Assembly: GCA_020744425.1 (NCBI GenBank)
Contig: JAGMUV010000011.1
Coordinates: 1,426,001-1,490,000 of the forward strand
From: Dactylonectria macrodidyma
Taxonomy: Eukaryota; Ascomycota; Sordariomycetes; Hypocreales; Nectriaceae
DNA length: 64,000 nt
Direction of reading: 5' to 3'
Below the pieces are notes generated by a model, which made no database searches, was not told the origin of the DNA, and saw only the letters and a program-made list of their open reading frames with translations. Position numbers and translations under genes: made by a program. Below are positions 45,526-56,947 of this stretch, in pieces (position 1 is the stretch's first letter; the number at the start of each line of letters is the position of its first letter).

Positions 45526-46248
45526 AGCGTGGCAGTGGATAGCGTTCGATGGGTCAAAAAATAGACGGAGTAGCTAGTGCCAGGTGGAGAAGAGCATGGA
45601 GGACAGGAAACGCGGAGAGAAGGAACGTGGAGTGTGGGGAGATTTTCGGCAGAGTGTAACAAGAGGGACGAGTTGTCCCCGATGTGACTCTCAGACACCT
45701 CGGATGATGGATTTGATAGTCTCTAACCGGGGAAGAAGCTTCTCGGGGAGTGTCGCCCTTTATTCCAAGCGGTGTCGGCGAGTCCGAGTCTAGCGGCACT
45801 GGGATGAGTGGATCATCTTGATGCCAAAAGACATGGCGCCACCCAATCGATGCCCTTCGCGGAGTCTCGCTCGTAACCTATTCTATTCAGGACAAGCTCC
45901 ATTCCACAAAACCTCCCCACAACCTGGCCTGGCATGACAAGGGGCCGCGCTCCCCACAATCCCCGGACCAGACCAACGGGTTGACGAGTCGCTTGTCTTG
46001 TGACGCTGCACAATCCCGACTCCTGGGTCGTTCTTTTTAGCCGGTGTGGCGTCTGAAGCCCCTTGGAGCAGTAACGCGTGCCGACATTTTCGACGCTGGG
46101 TTTTGGGAAACAATACGATACCGACGCGGCCCTTCCCGAAGCGAAATCGAGTATATATGCCGTGTTGCCCGATTCGTCGAGGAGAAGAAGAATATCCCAG
46201 ACCAGACAACAACTAAACATTCACAACACACACAGAAAACAAAGCATC
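45526..46248. promoter_or_regulatory. Shared divergent promoter of the Zn2Cys6 regulator and MFS transporter
   Basis: 723 bp between divergent start codons. A TATATAT run at about 46152-46158 serves the transporter (about 95 nt before its ATG). No paired CCGCGG site of the kind seen upstream of the aminotransferase gene. Confidence 0.5.
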
Positions 46249-47945
46249 ATGGCATCTCAGATTGCCCCCGTCGGCGCCAAAGACGACGTGCATCACGTCG
46301 AGCCTCAGGCGTCCGGGCTCGAGTATGCGGACCCCAAGACAGACACGGTCATCGCGGACCGCCAGGCGGAGCACGACTTGACGATGAAGCAAGTCTTCCT
46401 TCGGCATCCGGCACTTGCTTGGTGGTCATTCTACTGGGCAATGGCTGGTGTTGGCTGGTGAGTTTTCTCGTCTGTCGAGTTGTCTCTGAAACTATGGGCT
46501 GACGCGGTTTTGCAGGGGATTCGATGCCCAGATCAACGGTGCCATGATTTCCGTCATGGCGTTCCGCCGCGACTTCGGGTACGACATACAATCCAGCGAA
46601 CTCATCCAACGAACATATAAAAGACTAACTCAACCCCTGTAGATATGTTGAAGACGGCGTGGCCATCCTGCCCGCCGACTGGCAGTCCGCCTTCAACATC
46701 GTCAGCAGCGTCGGCCAGTTCTTCGGCGGATTCCTGTGCTCGTACATTTGCGATAAGATTGGACGCAAGAACTCGCTCGCCATCGGTCTCGTCGTCACCA
46801 CTGGCGGCATCATTGGTGAGCTCTTCTCCACCGCAAAGGCCGCCTTCCTCATCTCCAAGTTGGTGCTCGGTCTCGGCCTGGGCTTCTACTTGACCCTCGG
46901 CCCCTTGGCCACTTCGGAAATCGCGCCCGTCGTCCTGCGAGGTCTTTCGACGTCCGGTGTCAACTTGGGCATTGCTGTCGGTCAGCTCGTTTCTAATGGC
47001 GTCGTCAAGGGCTTCGGCGAGAGGACGGACCGCTGGGCGTACCGCGGGCCCTTTGCCACCCAGCTCTTCTTCATCCTGTTCCTCGCTGTCGGACTTCCTT
47101 TTGTGCCTGAGACGCCCTGGTATCTCGCCCGCAAGGGCAAGCGCGAGGAAGCCAAGCAGTCGCTCATCAAGCTCTACGGCGCCGGCGTCGACGTCGACGG
47201 CAAGCTCGCAAGTCTGGAGGAGACAATTGCTGAAGAAGACTCGAGCCGAGATGAAGAAGCCTCGTGGAAGCAGTGCTTTAAGGGCGTTGATCTTACGCGC
47301 ACCATGATCAGCATTGGCGTCTTTGTGTGTCAGCATTTTGTCGGTATCATCTTCGTCCTGGGCTACTCCACCTACTTCTTCCAGCTTGCCGGCCTGCCTG
47401 AGGCTCGCAGCTTCGATCTCGGTGTTGGCGTTACAGCTTGCGGTGTAGCTGGTAATATTACTAGCTGGTTCGTCATCAACTCGTTTGGTCGGCGTAAGAT
47501 CTTCCTCGGCGGCATGGTTGGCCTCACGCTCCTCCTGTTCCTCATCGGCATCATGGACGTCGTCCCTACAGGAGCGGCCAAGTGGGTGCAGTCAGCATGC
47601 ACCGTAATTTACGCCTTCGTGTATTTTCTGAGCGTCGGCGCTGTGGCCTTTGCGATCCTAGGTGAGGCCAGCAGCACGGCGCTCAAGGCCAAGACGATGG
47701 CGCTGGCCACGGCCACGCAGGCCGTCATGGGCATCATCATGAGCGTCGCCATCCCCTACATGGTCAACCCGGACGAGGGCAACCTCAAGGGCAAGGTGGG
47801 ATTCATCTTTGGCAGCCTTGCTCTGTTCGCTCTGGCCTGGAGCTGGTTCTTCGTCCCGGAGCTCAAGGGTCGTCGCTACGACGAGATTGATCGCTTGTTC
47901 CAGCTCAAGATTGCCCCAAGAAGAATGGGCACGTATCAGCTGTAG
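46249..47945 (+). CDS. MFS sugar-transporter-family permease
   Basis: Three exons 46249-46457, 46516-46578, 46643-47945 give about 524 aa; introns are 58 and 64 nt, phase-consistent. About 12 membrane segments with the SP-family marks: WGFDAQINGAMISV after TM1, the loop DKIGRKNSLAIG, a degenerate PETPWYLARKGK at the end of TM6 (family norm PESPRWL), FGRRKIF after TM8 and PELKGRRYDEIDRLF after TM12. Closest in style to maltose/alpha-glucoside-type fungal transporters, but the altered PESPRWL leaves the substrate open. Located at the plasma membrane; probably controlled by the divergent regulator. Confidence 0.85.
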
Positions 47946-48899
47946 GACTCTCTTCATAAAGTACTCACTTGAAGAAAAGAGTTCATAATTATCTCCTTCT
48001 ATCTCCTTGGAAGACGCACATGTAGCCAATAATAGCTAGTTCCAATACGCACTGCGTTTCCACTTCCACATAGGCCCCGTTCAATTCCAGTTATTCCTAA
48101 TCATCATTACATGAAGACTAAATAATCCCATAAAGCTCTAGATTACATGCTCCAAGCAACGGCAGATGGAAAACTTCTCCTCTACCTTCACGAACATTAT
48201 TAGGATATAATTTAATATAATCCGGACTACTTTTGTGAAATTCTGACCTTCTTTTATTCTACTTTAATCTATAGTTTAGTTCCTCCTTATTCCATAAAGG
48301 AGCGAATGATTGCAGTTCGACGTAAGAGGTCAATTGTGCGTCGCCCAACAACTAGTGTACACACGGTAGGTATCGAATTTTCCGCGGGTTTCATTTTTTC
48401 GCTCATTACCGCGGCGAACTTTCACTTATAATGTTGAGCCCACGTCTTTGATCGGATCATGTCGGGTTCATAATCTGACAGATGCCCGTTCCGGTAGTTA
48501 CAGCCAAACTTTCTTTGGTTCTCCGTTGATTAGTATATTTTGGTGGCAGTCATGATTCATCCCAAAATTTGGGCTAGCCGTATTCGCGCATTTGCATCTC
48601 TAGGTTGTTCCCCCAAATATTCACACTCATGCACACAATACAACAAGGAGACTTCTTGACCTTGATTCCTCTCTCAACATGTGAATCTGCGGGTTGAGGC
48701 TTTTTGAAGAGTCAGTGACAAATAACCTTTGATGAGGACCTTTCCCGCGGAACTCCTCACCAGCTGTGGGACTCGTGTTTCCCGCGGGCAACTTGCTTGG
48801 CCTTATAAGTAGCATGATTGCCTTCAACCAGCCTTTGCATTCAACACAACAGCATCATCATTTCTTTCATTCAGGGTCTATCTGCCTCCGTTGCCCACC
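47946..48899. other. Intergenic, promoter of the aminotransferase
   Basis: The left part is a 3' flank with TA-rich stretches near 48200. The right part contains three CCGCGG-cored sites and a TATAAG about 96 nt before the ATG. Confidence 0.45.
48741..48787 (+). promoter_or_regulatory. Two direct copies of TTTCCCGCGG
   Basis: Identical 10-mers at 48741-48750 and 48778-48787, with an inverted relative (TCCGCGGG) at about 48381. The core CCGCGG is an inverted CCG/CGG pair, the triplet recognised by Zn2Cys6 proteins. They lie 113-159 nt before the aminotransferase ATG. Confidence 0.45.
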
Positions 48900-50216
48900 A
48901 TGTCTTCCGAAGCCAACCCTGCCTTCTGGTCCAAGACCGACAAGTACATGTTCAACACGGGCGTTCCATTCTCCCCAGTTGTCATCACCAGAGCAGAGGG
49001 TACTCGTCTTTATGATGCAAACAACAAGAAGATACTCGACTTTACATCTGGCCAGATGAGCTCCCTGCTGGGCCATTCTCATCCTGAGATTGTGGAGGTC
49101 GTAACAAAATACGTCAGCCAGCTCGATCACCTGTTGAGCAACATGATCACCCACCCCGTCGTCGACCTCGCCGAGCGCCTCGCTCGCATCCTCCCGCCTC
49201 CTCTGCAAAAGTCCTTCTTCCTCAACACCGGCTCCGAGACCACTGAGGCCGCCATCAAGATGGCCAAGTGCCACACAGGCAAGTTCGAGATCGTCGCCTT
49301 CTCCGCGAGCTACCACGGCTTGACCCAGGGCTCCGGGTCCGCCACCTTTTCGGCGGGCCGGAAGAACGGCGGCCCCGCAATGCCGGGACAGCTCGCTTTT
49401 CCTGCGCCGTATGCCTTCCGCTCGCCGTTCCGAAAGGCCGATGAGTCTTATGACTGGGAGACGGAGGTTGCGTTTGGCTGGTCGATGATTGACCGACAGA
49501 GTGTGGGATCGCTTGCTGCCTTTATCATGGAGCCCATCCTCAGCACTGGAGGTATTCTCGACCTGCCTGAAGGATATCTCAAGCGTATGAGCGAGGAGTG
49601 TAAAAAACGTGGCATGCTCATCATCATGGACGAAGCTCAAACTGGCGTTGGCCGCACCGGTGATATGTTCGCCTTCGAGCACGAGGGCGTCGTGCCTGAC
49701 ATTCTCTGCCTTTCCAAGACCCTTGGATGCGGCCTGCCTCTAGCTTCAGTATCTACTACCTCCGAGATCGAAGCAGGTTGCCGGGGGGCTGGGTTCCTGT
49801 GGCTCACGACGCATCTCAACGACCCCCTCACAGCTGCCGTCGGCAACAAAGTCCTCGAGATTGTCGAGCGCGACAACATCTGCCAACGCGCGACCGAGCG
49901 AGGCGCCCAGCTGCGAGCGGGCTTGTTGAAGCTCCAGGACAAGTACTGGTGCATCGGCGACGTGCGTGGCCGCGGGCTGCTTCAAGGCATAGAGATTATT
50001 TCCGACGTCGAGACGAAAGCACCGGGTTCTGACCTCGGTCAAGCAGTTTCGGACAAGGCGATGGAGCTGGGTCTGTCGTGCAATGTTGTCAATCTTCCTG
50101 GAATGGGCGGTGTATTCCGACTTGCTCCATCTGTCACGGTTACTGCGGAAGAGATTGAAGAGGGTTTGAAGATTCTGGACGAGGCTTTTGGATTCGTGCT
50201 GTCAAAGCAATTCTAA
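48900..50216 (+). CDS. Class III PLP aminotransferase, 2,2-dialkylglycine decarboxylase-like
   Basis: Single exon, 438 aa, ATG at 48900. A fold-type I class III enzyme: SGQMSSLLGHSHPEI (Q52), LNTGSETTEAAIKMAKC, IIMDEAQTGVGRTGDMFAFE and the PLP lysine K273 in LCLSKTLGCGLPL. The SGQM motif with Gln at the position equivalent to Gln52 of the Burkholderia enzyme is the mark that distinguishes dialkylglycine decarboxylase from ordinary transaminases; the usual Trp before HG is Tyr here (SYHG, Y138). Reaction expected: decarboxylation of a dialkylglycine such as 2-aminoisobutyrate to a ketone and CO2, coupled to transamination of pyruvate. No targeting signal. Paired CCGCGG sites and TATAAG lie upstream. 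Confidence 0.85.
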   Translation: MSSEANPAFWSKTDKYMFNTGVPFSPVVITRAEGTRLYDANNKKILDFTSGQMSSLLGHSHPEIVEVVTKYVSQLDHLLSNMITHPVVDLAERLARILPPPLQKSFFLNTGSETTEAAIKMAKCHTGKFEIVAFSASYHGLTQGSGSATFSAGRKNGGPAMPGQLAFPAPYAFRSPFRKADESYDWETEVAFGWSMIDRQSVGSLAAFIMEPILSTGGILDLPEGYLKRMSEECKKRGMLIIMDEAQTGVGRTGDMFAFEHEGVVPDILCLSKTLGCGLPLASVSTTSEIEAGCRGAGFLWLTTHLNDPLTAAVGNKVLEIVERDNICQRATERGAQLRAGLLKLQDKYWCIGDVRGRGLLQGIEIISDVETKAPGSDLGQAVSDKAMELGLSCNVVNLPGMGGVFRLAPSVTVTAEEIEEGLKILDEAFGFVLSKQF

Positions 50217-50446
50217 AAGCAATGCATATAATAATTAGAACAGGTAGCACCAAGTCATACGAGGAGCAACATTGGGAAGAAACCTCAAACCGCGTCATAC
50301 ATCACACTCATCGTTGTAGTCTGTGTCAATGATCTCTTGAACTTCTCAACGCCCTTAAATACACAAGTGCTCGTCACAACCCGCCAGCACCCTACACACC
50401 CATTTCGTAGTCATCAACACCGTCCCATGCATGTACACACCCCTTC

Positions 50447-52073
50447 CTAAAATCCACCGTTGGGGTGGATGAGCACCTTGGTATAGCCATCAATTCGCTT
50501 GTCAAACTTTTCATATGCCACCTCCGCGTCCTCAATGTTGATCTCGTGCGACACCACAAAGCTGGGCTTAGCCTTGCCGGAGATGATCAAGTCTCGGAGG
50601 TATCTGTTGTAGGACTTGACGTTGCACTGACCGCAGCCAATAGAGAGTCCCTGCGCCAGGGTTAGAGGATGTGAATCAAGCTACAACACGTCACCTACCT
50701 TCTCGAAGAGCTTTCCGAAGCTGAGACTTATCATTCCCTTGGCAGAAGTATCGTCGGGAGCACCGGGATCGCTGTAGGGATCTCAGTCAGCACATGTGGT
50801 TGCGATTTGGGGATGGCTACCAACCTAGGGACGTAGAGTCCGGGAATACCAAGTCCACCACAGGCCCTCGTAACGCGAATCATGTTCTCAAGGACAATAT
50901 TCGGCACCTCGCTAGATCCATCAGTGGAAACAGCCTGGTAGCCAACAGCATCTACTGATCGATCGACCATTCCTCCGTTAAGCTTGATGATCTGGTCGAC
51001 GGCATCACCCTTGGAAAAGTCAACGGGGATGCAGCCAATCTTCTTGGCCGCCTCGAGTCGCTCCGGGACGCGGTCAACGACATAGACACGCGAGGCTCCG
51101 CGCAGCTCGGCGGAGTAGGCGGCCATCAGACCGACGGGGCCGGCGCCAAAGACGGCGATGCTCTCGCCGGACTGGAAGCCAGAGATCTCAACACCGTGCC
51201 AGCCTAGTCTAGATTAGTTGTGAAAAGCGAGTGGATGTTTTTGAATTCGGTCCTACCGGTAGGGAAGATATCTAGTGGGTTGTCAGTAGTCAGACTCATC
51301 CGATGTCATTGGAGGGGGTACGAACCTGCGAGCAGGATGAAATCGGACTCAAACTCCTTGCCAGGGGGAAGCTTTAGCGCATTGAAGTCGGCATAAGGAA
51401 TTCGGATGTATTGGGCCTGGCCTTGAATGTAGAGTTAGGTTTCAAGTATCAAACCAGGAGAAGATGGCCGCCATACCTCCACGGTAAGGGCCCATGGCAA
51501 CATAGCCTACGATCCTGTCAGCATTTAGGATTTCTCCTCTCTTCATGGAGTCTTACCGTAGGCGCCGCCCGCAAATCCGGGGTTGACGCCGGTGCAAAAA
51601 GCCGTCTTTCCTTCTTCGCAGTTTCGGCAGCGCCCGTCGGCGACATTGAAGGGCATAACAACACGGTCGCCCTTCTTCAGCAGGGTGACGCCTTCACCTA
51701 GTTCCTCGATGATACCCATGTTCTCATGACCTAAAAATGGTCAGCATCCGTACAGTGCCTACGCTTAATTGATTGCTTACCAAAGGTGATGCCGGGCTCA
51801 GCAGCGGTTCTGCCCTCGTACATGCTACGCTCTGATGAGTCTGAATCTTGGCTCTCGCTTGATCATTTGTGCCACGTACTGAAGATCTGAACCACAGATG
51901 GCCGACTGATAGTCTGTCAGTCTCAAGACTAGCAAAATGGTGAAGAAGAAACTCACAGTCGTAACCTTGACGATAACATCGTCGGGATGTTCAATAGCCG
52001 GCTTGGGAATCTCCTGGACCTTCACCTGGAACGGTCCATGGTAGTTGACAGCCTTCATCGTTTGGGAAGCCAT
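50447..52073 (-). CDS. Zinc-dependent alcohol/formaldehyde dehydrogenase (MDR family), ten exons
   Basis: Exons 52073-51957, 51905-51880, 51824-51781, 51730-51557, 51506-51477, 51421-51326, 51271-51257, 51203-50825, 50771-50699, 50650-50447 give about 385 aa. Every intron is 50-55 nt and phase-consistent, including a 15-nt exon 7. MDR fold: catalytic zinc region AICGSDLHMY and GHENMG, a cysteine-bearing loop RCRNCEEGKTAFC, the nucleotide-binding GAGPVGL followed by AELRGASRVYVVDRVPERL (acidic D favouring NAD), and the C-terminal KVLIHPNGGF. It resembles glutathione-independent formaldehyde dehydrogenases. Convergent with the dialkylglycine decarboxylase-like gene only 230 bp away, so it could process the released aldehyde or ketone. 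Confidence 0.9.
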
Positions 52074-53923
52074 TGTACGTCAGGTAATATCAATAATTTC
52101 TGGTCAAGGTTATTACAATCGTAGGAGTAACCCGGGGAAATTTTTACCTATTCCGACCTTCCCAACTCTCCTTTATGTCTTATGATTGACTTTCGGACAT
52201 TGCTCGGCCTCGAAGCCGCCCGATTGCGGGGAAGCTCCGCCCACTTTTGATGCCGGCGAGAAGGCCAGCCAGGACAAGGAGCGATCGGGGAACTCTTTCC
52301 AGATTAGATCAGGCAGTGCTTGCCAAAGGCGGGGGTGCTGCGGGGGTGGCGGCTTGTAAGCCTGCTTGGCTTTGTACAGGAGTAAGAAGCATCTTGCGGG
52401 GAGAATGAGCTAGAAGCAAGAGAGTGACAAATGGGATGACACGAGTCTAGTACAGGGTGTGTTGGTTTCAATGTCGAAGGAAGCGCCTGGTCTTCGATCG
52501 GGTCAAGGGATCTCAAAGTCAATAAGTAGGGCTTTGGATGGGCTCGTATACAACAATCCTGTAACTTTTTTTGACAAGATCAGCATTCATCCGGGAATCA
52601 ACGTCCGAAAGCCCTCAAAATACCCGTGTACAGTGGCATTATTGGGTTGCAGCAGGTGTTGATGGTTTGAATTGGCAGTCAGCTTTCACTACCCCGCTCA
52701 GAGCTGACAAAAACTCTCTCGACGGCAGCTTCGGATCAGATTTTATAAGACGACCTAGCTTAAATCGTAGTATCGTGAGGGCGTCTTTTCCAAAATTTAT
52801 AATGATTTTGTATTTCATTCTTTTTCACAATCGCTGATGTTGCCGACGTGCAACACCATCTCTTTGACGTCCAGGATGCTCCATCGTCTCCAAGAGCATC
52901 CCCACGAGCGTCAATGCATCATCCTCCACCCTCCCACCAAGAATGGGGTGTGGTGTGACACAAGGTACGGGACTTGCCTAACTCGTCGACTCCACTGACC
53001 AGTGAATTTGTATCCGTCACACGATGGATAAAAGTAAAGGCGCGGCAGCTAGATGGATCCCCTTCTACCGGGTTTCTCGGGAAGCCCACCAAGCCCAGGT
53101 GATTCTTCAAGCCTCACTGGCCATATCATCAAGGCGTGGAGTAGAGGTTGGAGCTGGCGCTGAAAACCAACGTTGCAGTGGACCAGCGGCTCTTTTTGCT
53201 GTCGCGCAATTGGCATCGGGGACGCGTTAGTGACGCGCTTTGTCGGCTTTTGGGCTTGATGATGCGTGCTAATTACTTCCAGGCCAAATCAGAGCCACAA
53301 TCGATCGGGGACTAATTCCCCCATTCGGCATTCAAGGTCCAGTCTGGCATGGAAATAAAGACGGGCGTGATGTCTTAATAAACAGTGAGACTGGTTTAAG
53401 AGAACGGATACTGGCGTATTGATGAGGAAGAAAAATTATGGAAGAACCTACTGAAGTGACGGGTAAGAGGGGAAGGAGCTTGTGGTCACAGTGTCTTACC
53501 CATAGCATCTCCCACTGCCGAAAACATCATGGCATTTGCTTCCCCGGCACTTATTTATCGGACTTAACGCCGGCCAAAGAACCCCACTTCCGCAACACCA
53601 GGATGTGAGAGAATTGCGCCTCACTGTCGAAACATTACCCAAAGGGCAAATTCGCGACGAGTTTCCACTGCGCCAGATTTGGCAGGTTGTCCAATGAGGC
53701 AAGTTTACTGTTTGGGGCATTTTTCTCCGTGCCTGTACGTCCAAATTCTCCACTATTCCATCAGTAAATCGAACTAAGCTCCAAAGGTATTAGTGTTTTC
53801 TTGCCCAATTCTAGCGGTAGAAAGAAGAGCCTTGGTCCTCGAGGCCAACAGTTAATTATTTATCCTCTGTCGTTGTTCATTTCTGCTCATTCTCCTTCTG
53901 TCTCCTTACACATAATCGAAAAA
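52074..53923. other. Intergenic, divergent promoter region
   Basis: About 1.85 kb between two divergent genes. No supported gene; a few weak frames only. Confidence 0.4.
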
Positions 53924-55225
53924 ATGGTTCAAATTTTGCGCTTTCGCACCACTTGGGGAATCGCTCCTGGCCCCAACTATGAAGACTGGAAAGCTTGGTT
54001 CCCTACCCTAAAGCAACAGGGCTATGGTTCGATCTGCCCCTCCCCCACTCTCGCCATCTTTGATATCACAGCTAAAGGCTAACAAATGTCTTGTTCATGA
54101 TAGCTGGCATAGAAGTTGATTTCACCGGTCTTTCAGACTTGCCCGCCATCAGACAGGCTTGTGATGATGCTGGCTTGGAGATTAGTGTCCTGTGAGTCTA
54201 CCGTCATCGGCAACATCATTTGCTGGAAAAAGATAAAACTGGTTTCCCCCCCACTTATGCCTAGCTCGACTAACCACCGAAAAGCATTCACACGGCATGG
54301 GGAGGGTATGTAGGACCTAGACCTACTGGGTTGACTCCCCAAGTGGTCCTTGGCCATTATCGAGAGCAGCTACAGAAAGCCCAGGTCTTGAGGCCCATCA
54401 ATTACAATGCGCAATCTGGAAGGTATGCATGAACGTGTTCAAAGCACTTAAATGGTGTCTTTCCCCGAGTGAACTACTTGATTAAACCTGGCGTTCTAGC
54501 GATCATTGGACTCTCGATGAGTCAGTCGAGTTCTACAAGGGTACTCTAGAAGTCGACGCCGAATTGGGACTTGAGGGAAAGGTCCGCCATGAAACACACC
54601 GACTACGCTCTTTGTTTAACCCATACGCGGGAATTTACGTCTTGAGCCGAGTCCCTAAGTATGCACCTCACCCCTCAAATGAGGATGACTTCCCGCTGAC
54701 CATATATTAAGACTGCGAATTACTGCCGATATCTCCCACTGGGTCGTGGTTTGTGAGCGTCTCCTCGACCAAGGAGAGGAAGACAAGGCCATTCTTAAAA
54801 CCATTATTCCTCACGTGAGTTCGCACTACTGAAAATGACATGCATATTCTATTCTAACCTGCAATACGACAACTTAGGTCTCTCACATCCATGCCCGCAT
54901 GGGCACGACCCAGTCATCTCAATGCCCCGATCCCACCAATGAGGTGTTCACCCCAGAGAGGACATTCTTTGAGAATTTCTGGAAAGAGTGCATCAAGGCG
55001 CAGAAACACAATGACATCATTACCTTTGTACCTGAATATGGGTAAGTTAAATCTCGTTTTGATACTTATCCCCTGTCACTACAGCATGAAAAAAATGGTT
55101 GCTGATCACCCTCCTGCAGCCCGTTCCCCTATCATCCGTTCGGGGCGGCACGGAGTTTCTCGGAGGTGGCTGATACAGAAGGCGCACGCTTGCAGGTCCT
55201 GTTTGAAGAGTGGGCCAAGGAATAG
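53924..55225 (+). CDS. Sugar phosphate isomerase/epimerase-like TIM-barrel protein
   Basis: Seven exons 53924-54026, 54104-54191, 54285-54422, 54500-54658, 54712-54814, 54878-55041, 55120-55225 give about 286 aa, all phases consistent. The third exon starts at 54285 after a CTAAC branch site, which restores the conserved IHTAWGGYVGPRPTGLTPQ. Other family segments: GIEVDFTGLSDLPAIRQACD, ETHRLRSLFNPY (metal-ligand region), DISHWVVVCERLL, HIHARMGTTQSSQC, FVPEYGPFPYHPF. It belongs to the xylose-isomerase-like/AP-endonuclease-2 fold group; members isomerise sugars or keto acids with a divalent metal. No signal peptide, substrate unknown. Confidence 0.82.
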
Positions 55226-56947
55226 ATGGCGATATAGATTAGAAATGAGAAACAATAGATATTAGACGCAAGAGAATAGATGGAGATCCATGGGACGGAG
55301 GCTACTTATAAATTCTAGACGTCTACAAGCTACTTGATTCAGAAAACTCTGGGAGGACAGATTGTATGAAGTATCAGGATTGATTGAATGCAAACAGACA
55401 ATCGTTATCATATTTCACCATGTGTCTACATTGGGATGGTCTCGGGGTAGCCCAAACCCAGGAGGCACCAGCCGCATTGAGGAAGTGATCAAAAAAGGGT
55501 CAAATATAGAAGGGACTAGGCTTTAAGGTTCTTCTCTTTGAGACATGCCATTGCAGTCATTCTAGCCCATTGCTTTCCTTTGGTCTTTTATTTTAATTTT
55601 CGAAATACAGTCATTTCCGCCCCGACCAATCTTCCTCAACCCATAGAATTCCACCCGATCAGATACAGCTGGGCTGCTAACATGTGTGCAGTGGGCTGTT
55701 GTGTTCTTTCTCGTGGCTACGCTCCCAGGATCGTTGCAATATCAATTCCTATGTTTAGTGCCGAGTTGGCGCATATCCATCTTTTAAACGCCCCATATTC
55801 ACCCTCTAGACTAGGATTCCTGCATCACGTTGAAAGATTAGACATTGGGTACGGTAAAGCGATATCTAATCAACTGCGACATGTGAGCCCTGGCGGATAC
55901 CATGATAGTGGCTGCATTCGTGTCTGCAAATGTTACCAAGGACTGGGGCGGCTTATACAAAAGTAGAAATAATTTAAGAACTTTCCAAAGGGCCCCTTTG
56001 CAAGACTCTTGGCATCACATCCGACTTTTCCAGTGGCGTCTTACATGGCTGCGCTATACGATAGTTCATTGAGGATGCCAAAGGCCAATTACACTGACCT
56101 TGCTCGCCCTAAGCCGATTGGGAATGCGAAAATTATTGCCCGAGGTCCAAATTCATCAACGGCCTCTGATAGAGGTTAGTAGTAGGATCTTCCAACGAGT
56201 ATTGGGGTTAGCCTTGTGTGACGCAAAGATACCGAGCGCTCGCACAGTTAACGAGATTAGCCGAGAACCCAAAGGGCCAAAACCATCGGTGTTAACCACG
56301 TGTGATCGGCATCAGGGCTGAAGGTCTACTGAAACGCGCAGGGGCCTTCTTGCATGACACGAATATCCCAATGCGTTGGACTTGAACTTGGTCTCGGCTA
56401 CCTCAAATCCGGGGAACCTACCGGATCGCGTTCCTTCTGGTGAGTCCTCGTTAGCTAGGACGCCGATTGCCACGGCTTCATTGATCCGTACTACGCGACG
56501 TTGGCTCTTGTCTGCGCTAAGCACGCTCTTGGCTACGCTTTAAGCCACTGGCGTCTTCTTCGCGATAAGCCATTGGCCTGATCTGCACAGCGAAGTCACT
56601 GGCCTGCTCTGCAGAGCAAGCCACTGGATTGGTTACACAGATGTTGTCATACTCCTCGAGTCAGTCGCAACGCAGGGGGACTGAGCGCTACAGCCCCCCG
56701 CAATGATCTGCCCGCGAGCTGCAGTTCATAGTGGAGGCTGGCCGTATGTGAAGACCGCAAAGGATAGGGCTAGAAATGAGTCGACCGGGGCCGAGAAACT
56801 CTAAAGGGCGCAAAGAATGGCTCACTAAAGAGGTTGGGATCAAATAGAAAGCTCCTCCCATCTCGAAAGGGGTCTGGTGCTACTTGGCGTATTCATTCAT
56901 TCCAGTGTGTGAGGGTCACAGGAGTGAGTGAGAGAGACGACACCACC
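55226..56947. other. Intergenic with a short minisatellite
   Basis: No gene supported. Contains the 25-bp tandem repeat at 56542-56627 and the promoter of the next gene. Confidence 0.4.
56542..56627. repeat. Degenerate 25-bp tandem repeat, about 3.4 copies
   Basis: Units start at 56542, 56567, 56593 and 56618, each opening with AAG(C/T)CA(C/T)TGG. Later parts of each unit are more divergent (CTGATCTGCACAGCG versus CTGCTCTGCAGAGC). Confidence 0.6.

Noticed and set aside
46602..47336. 244-codon minus-strand frame
   Set aside because: Antisense of the MFS transporter; acidic low-complexity shadow.
48867..49682. 271-codon minus-strand frame
   Set aside because: Antisense of the dialkylglycine decarboxylase-like gene, whose catalytic motifs are all on the + strand.
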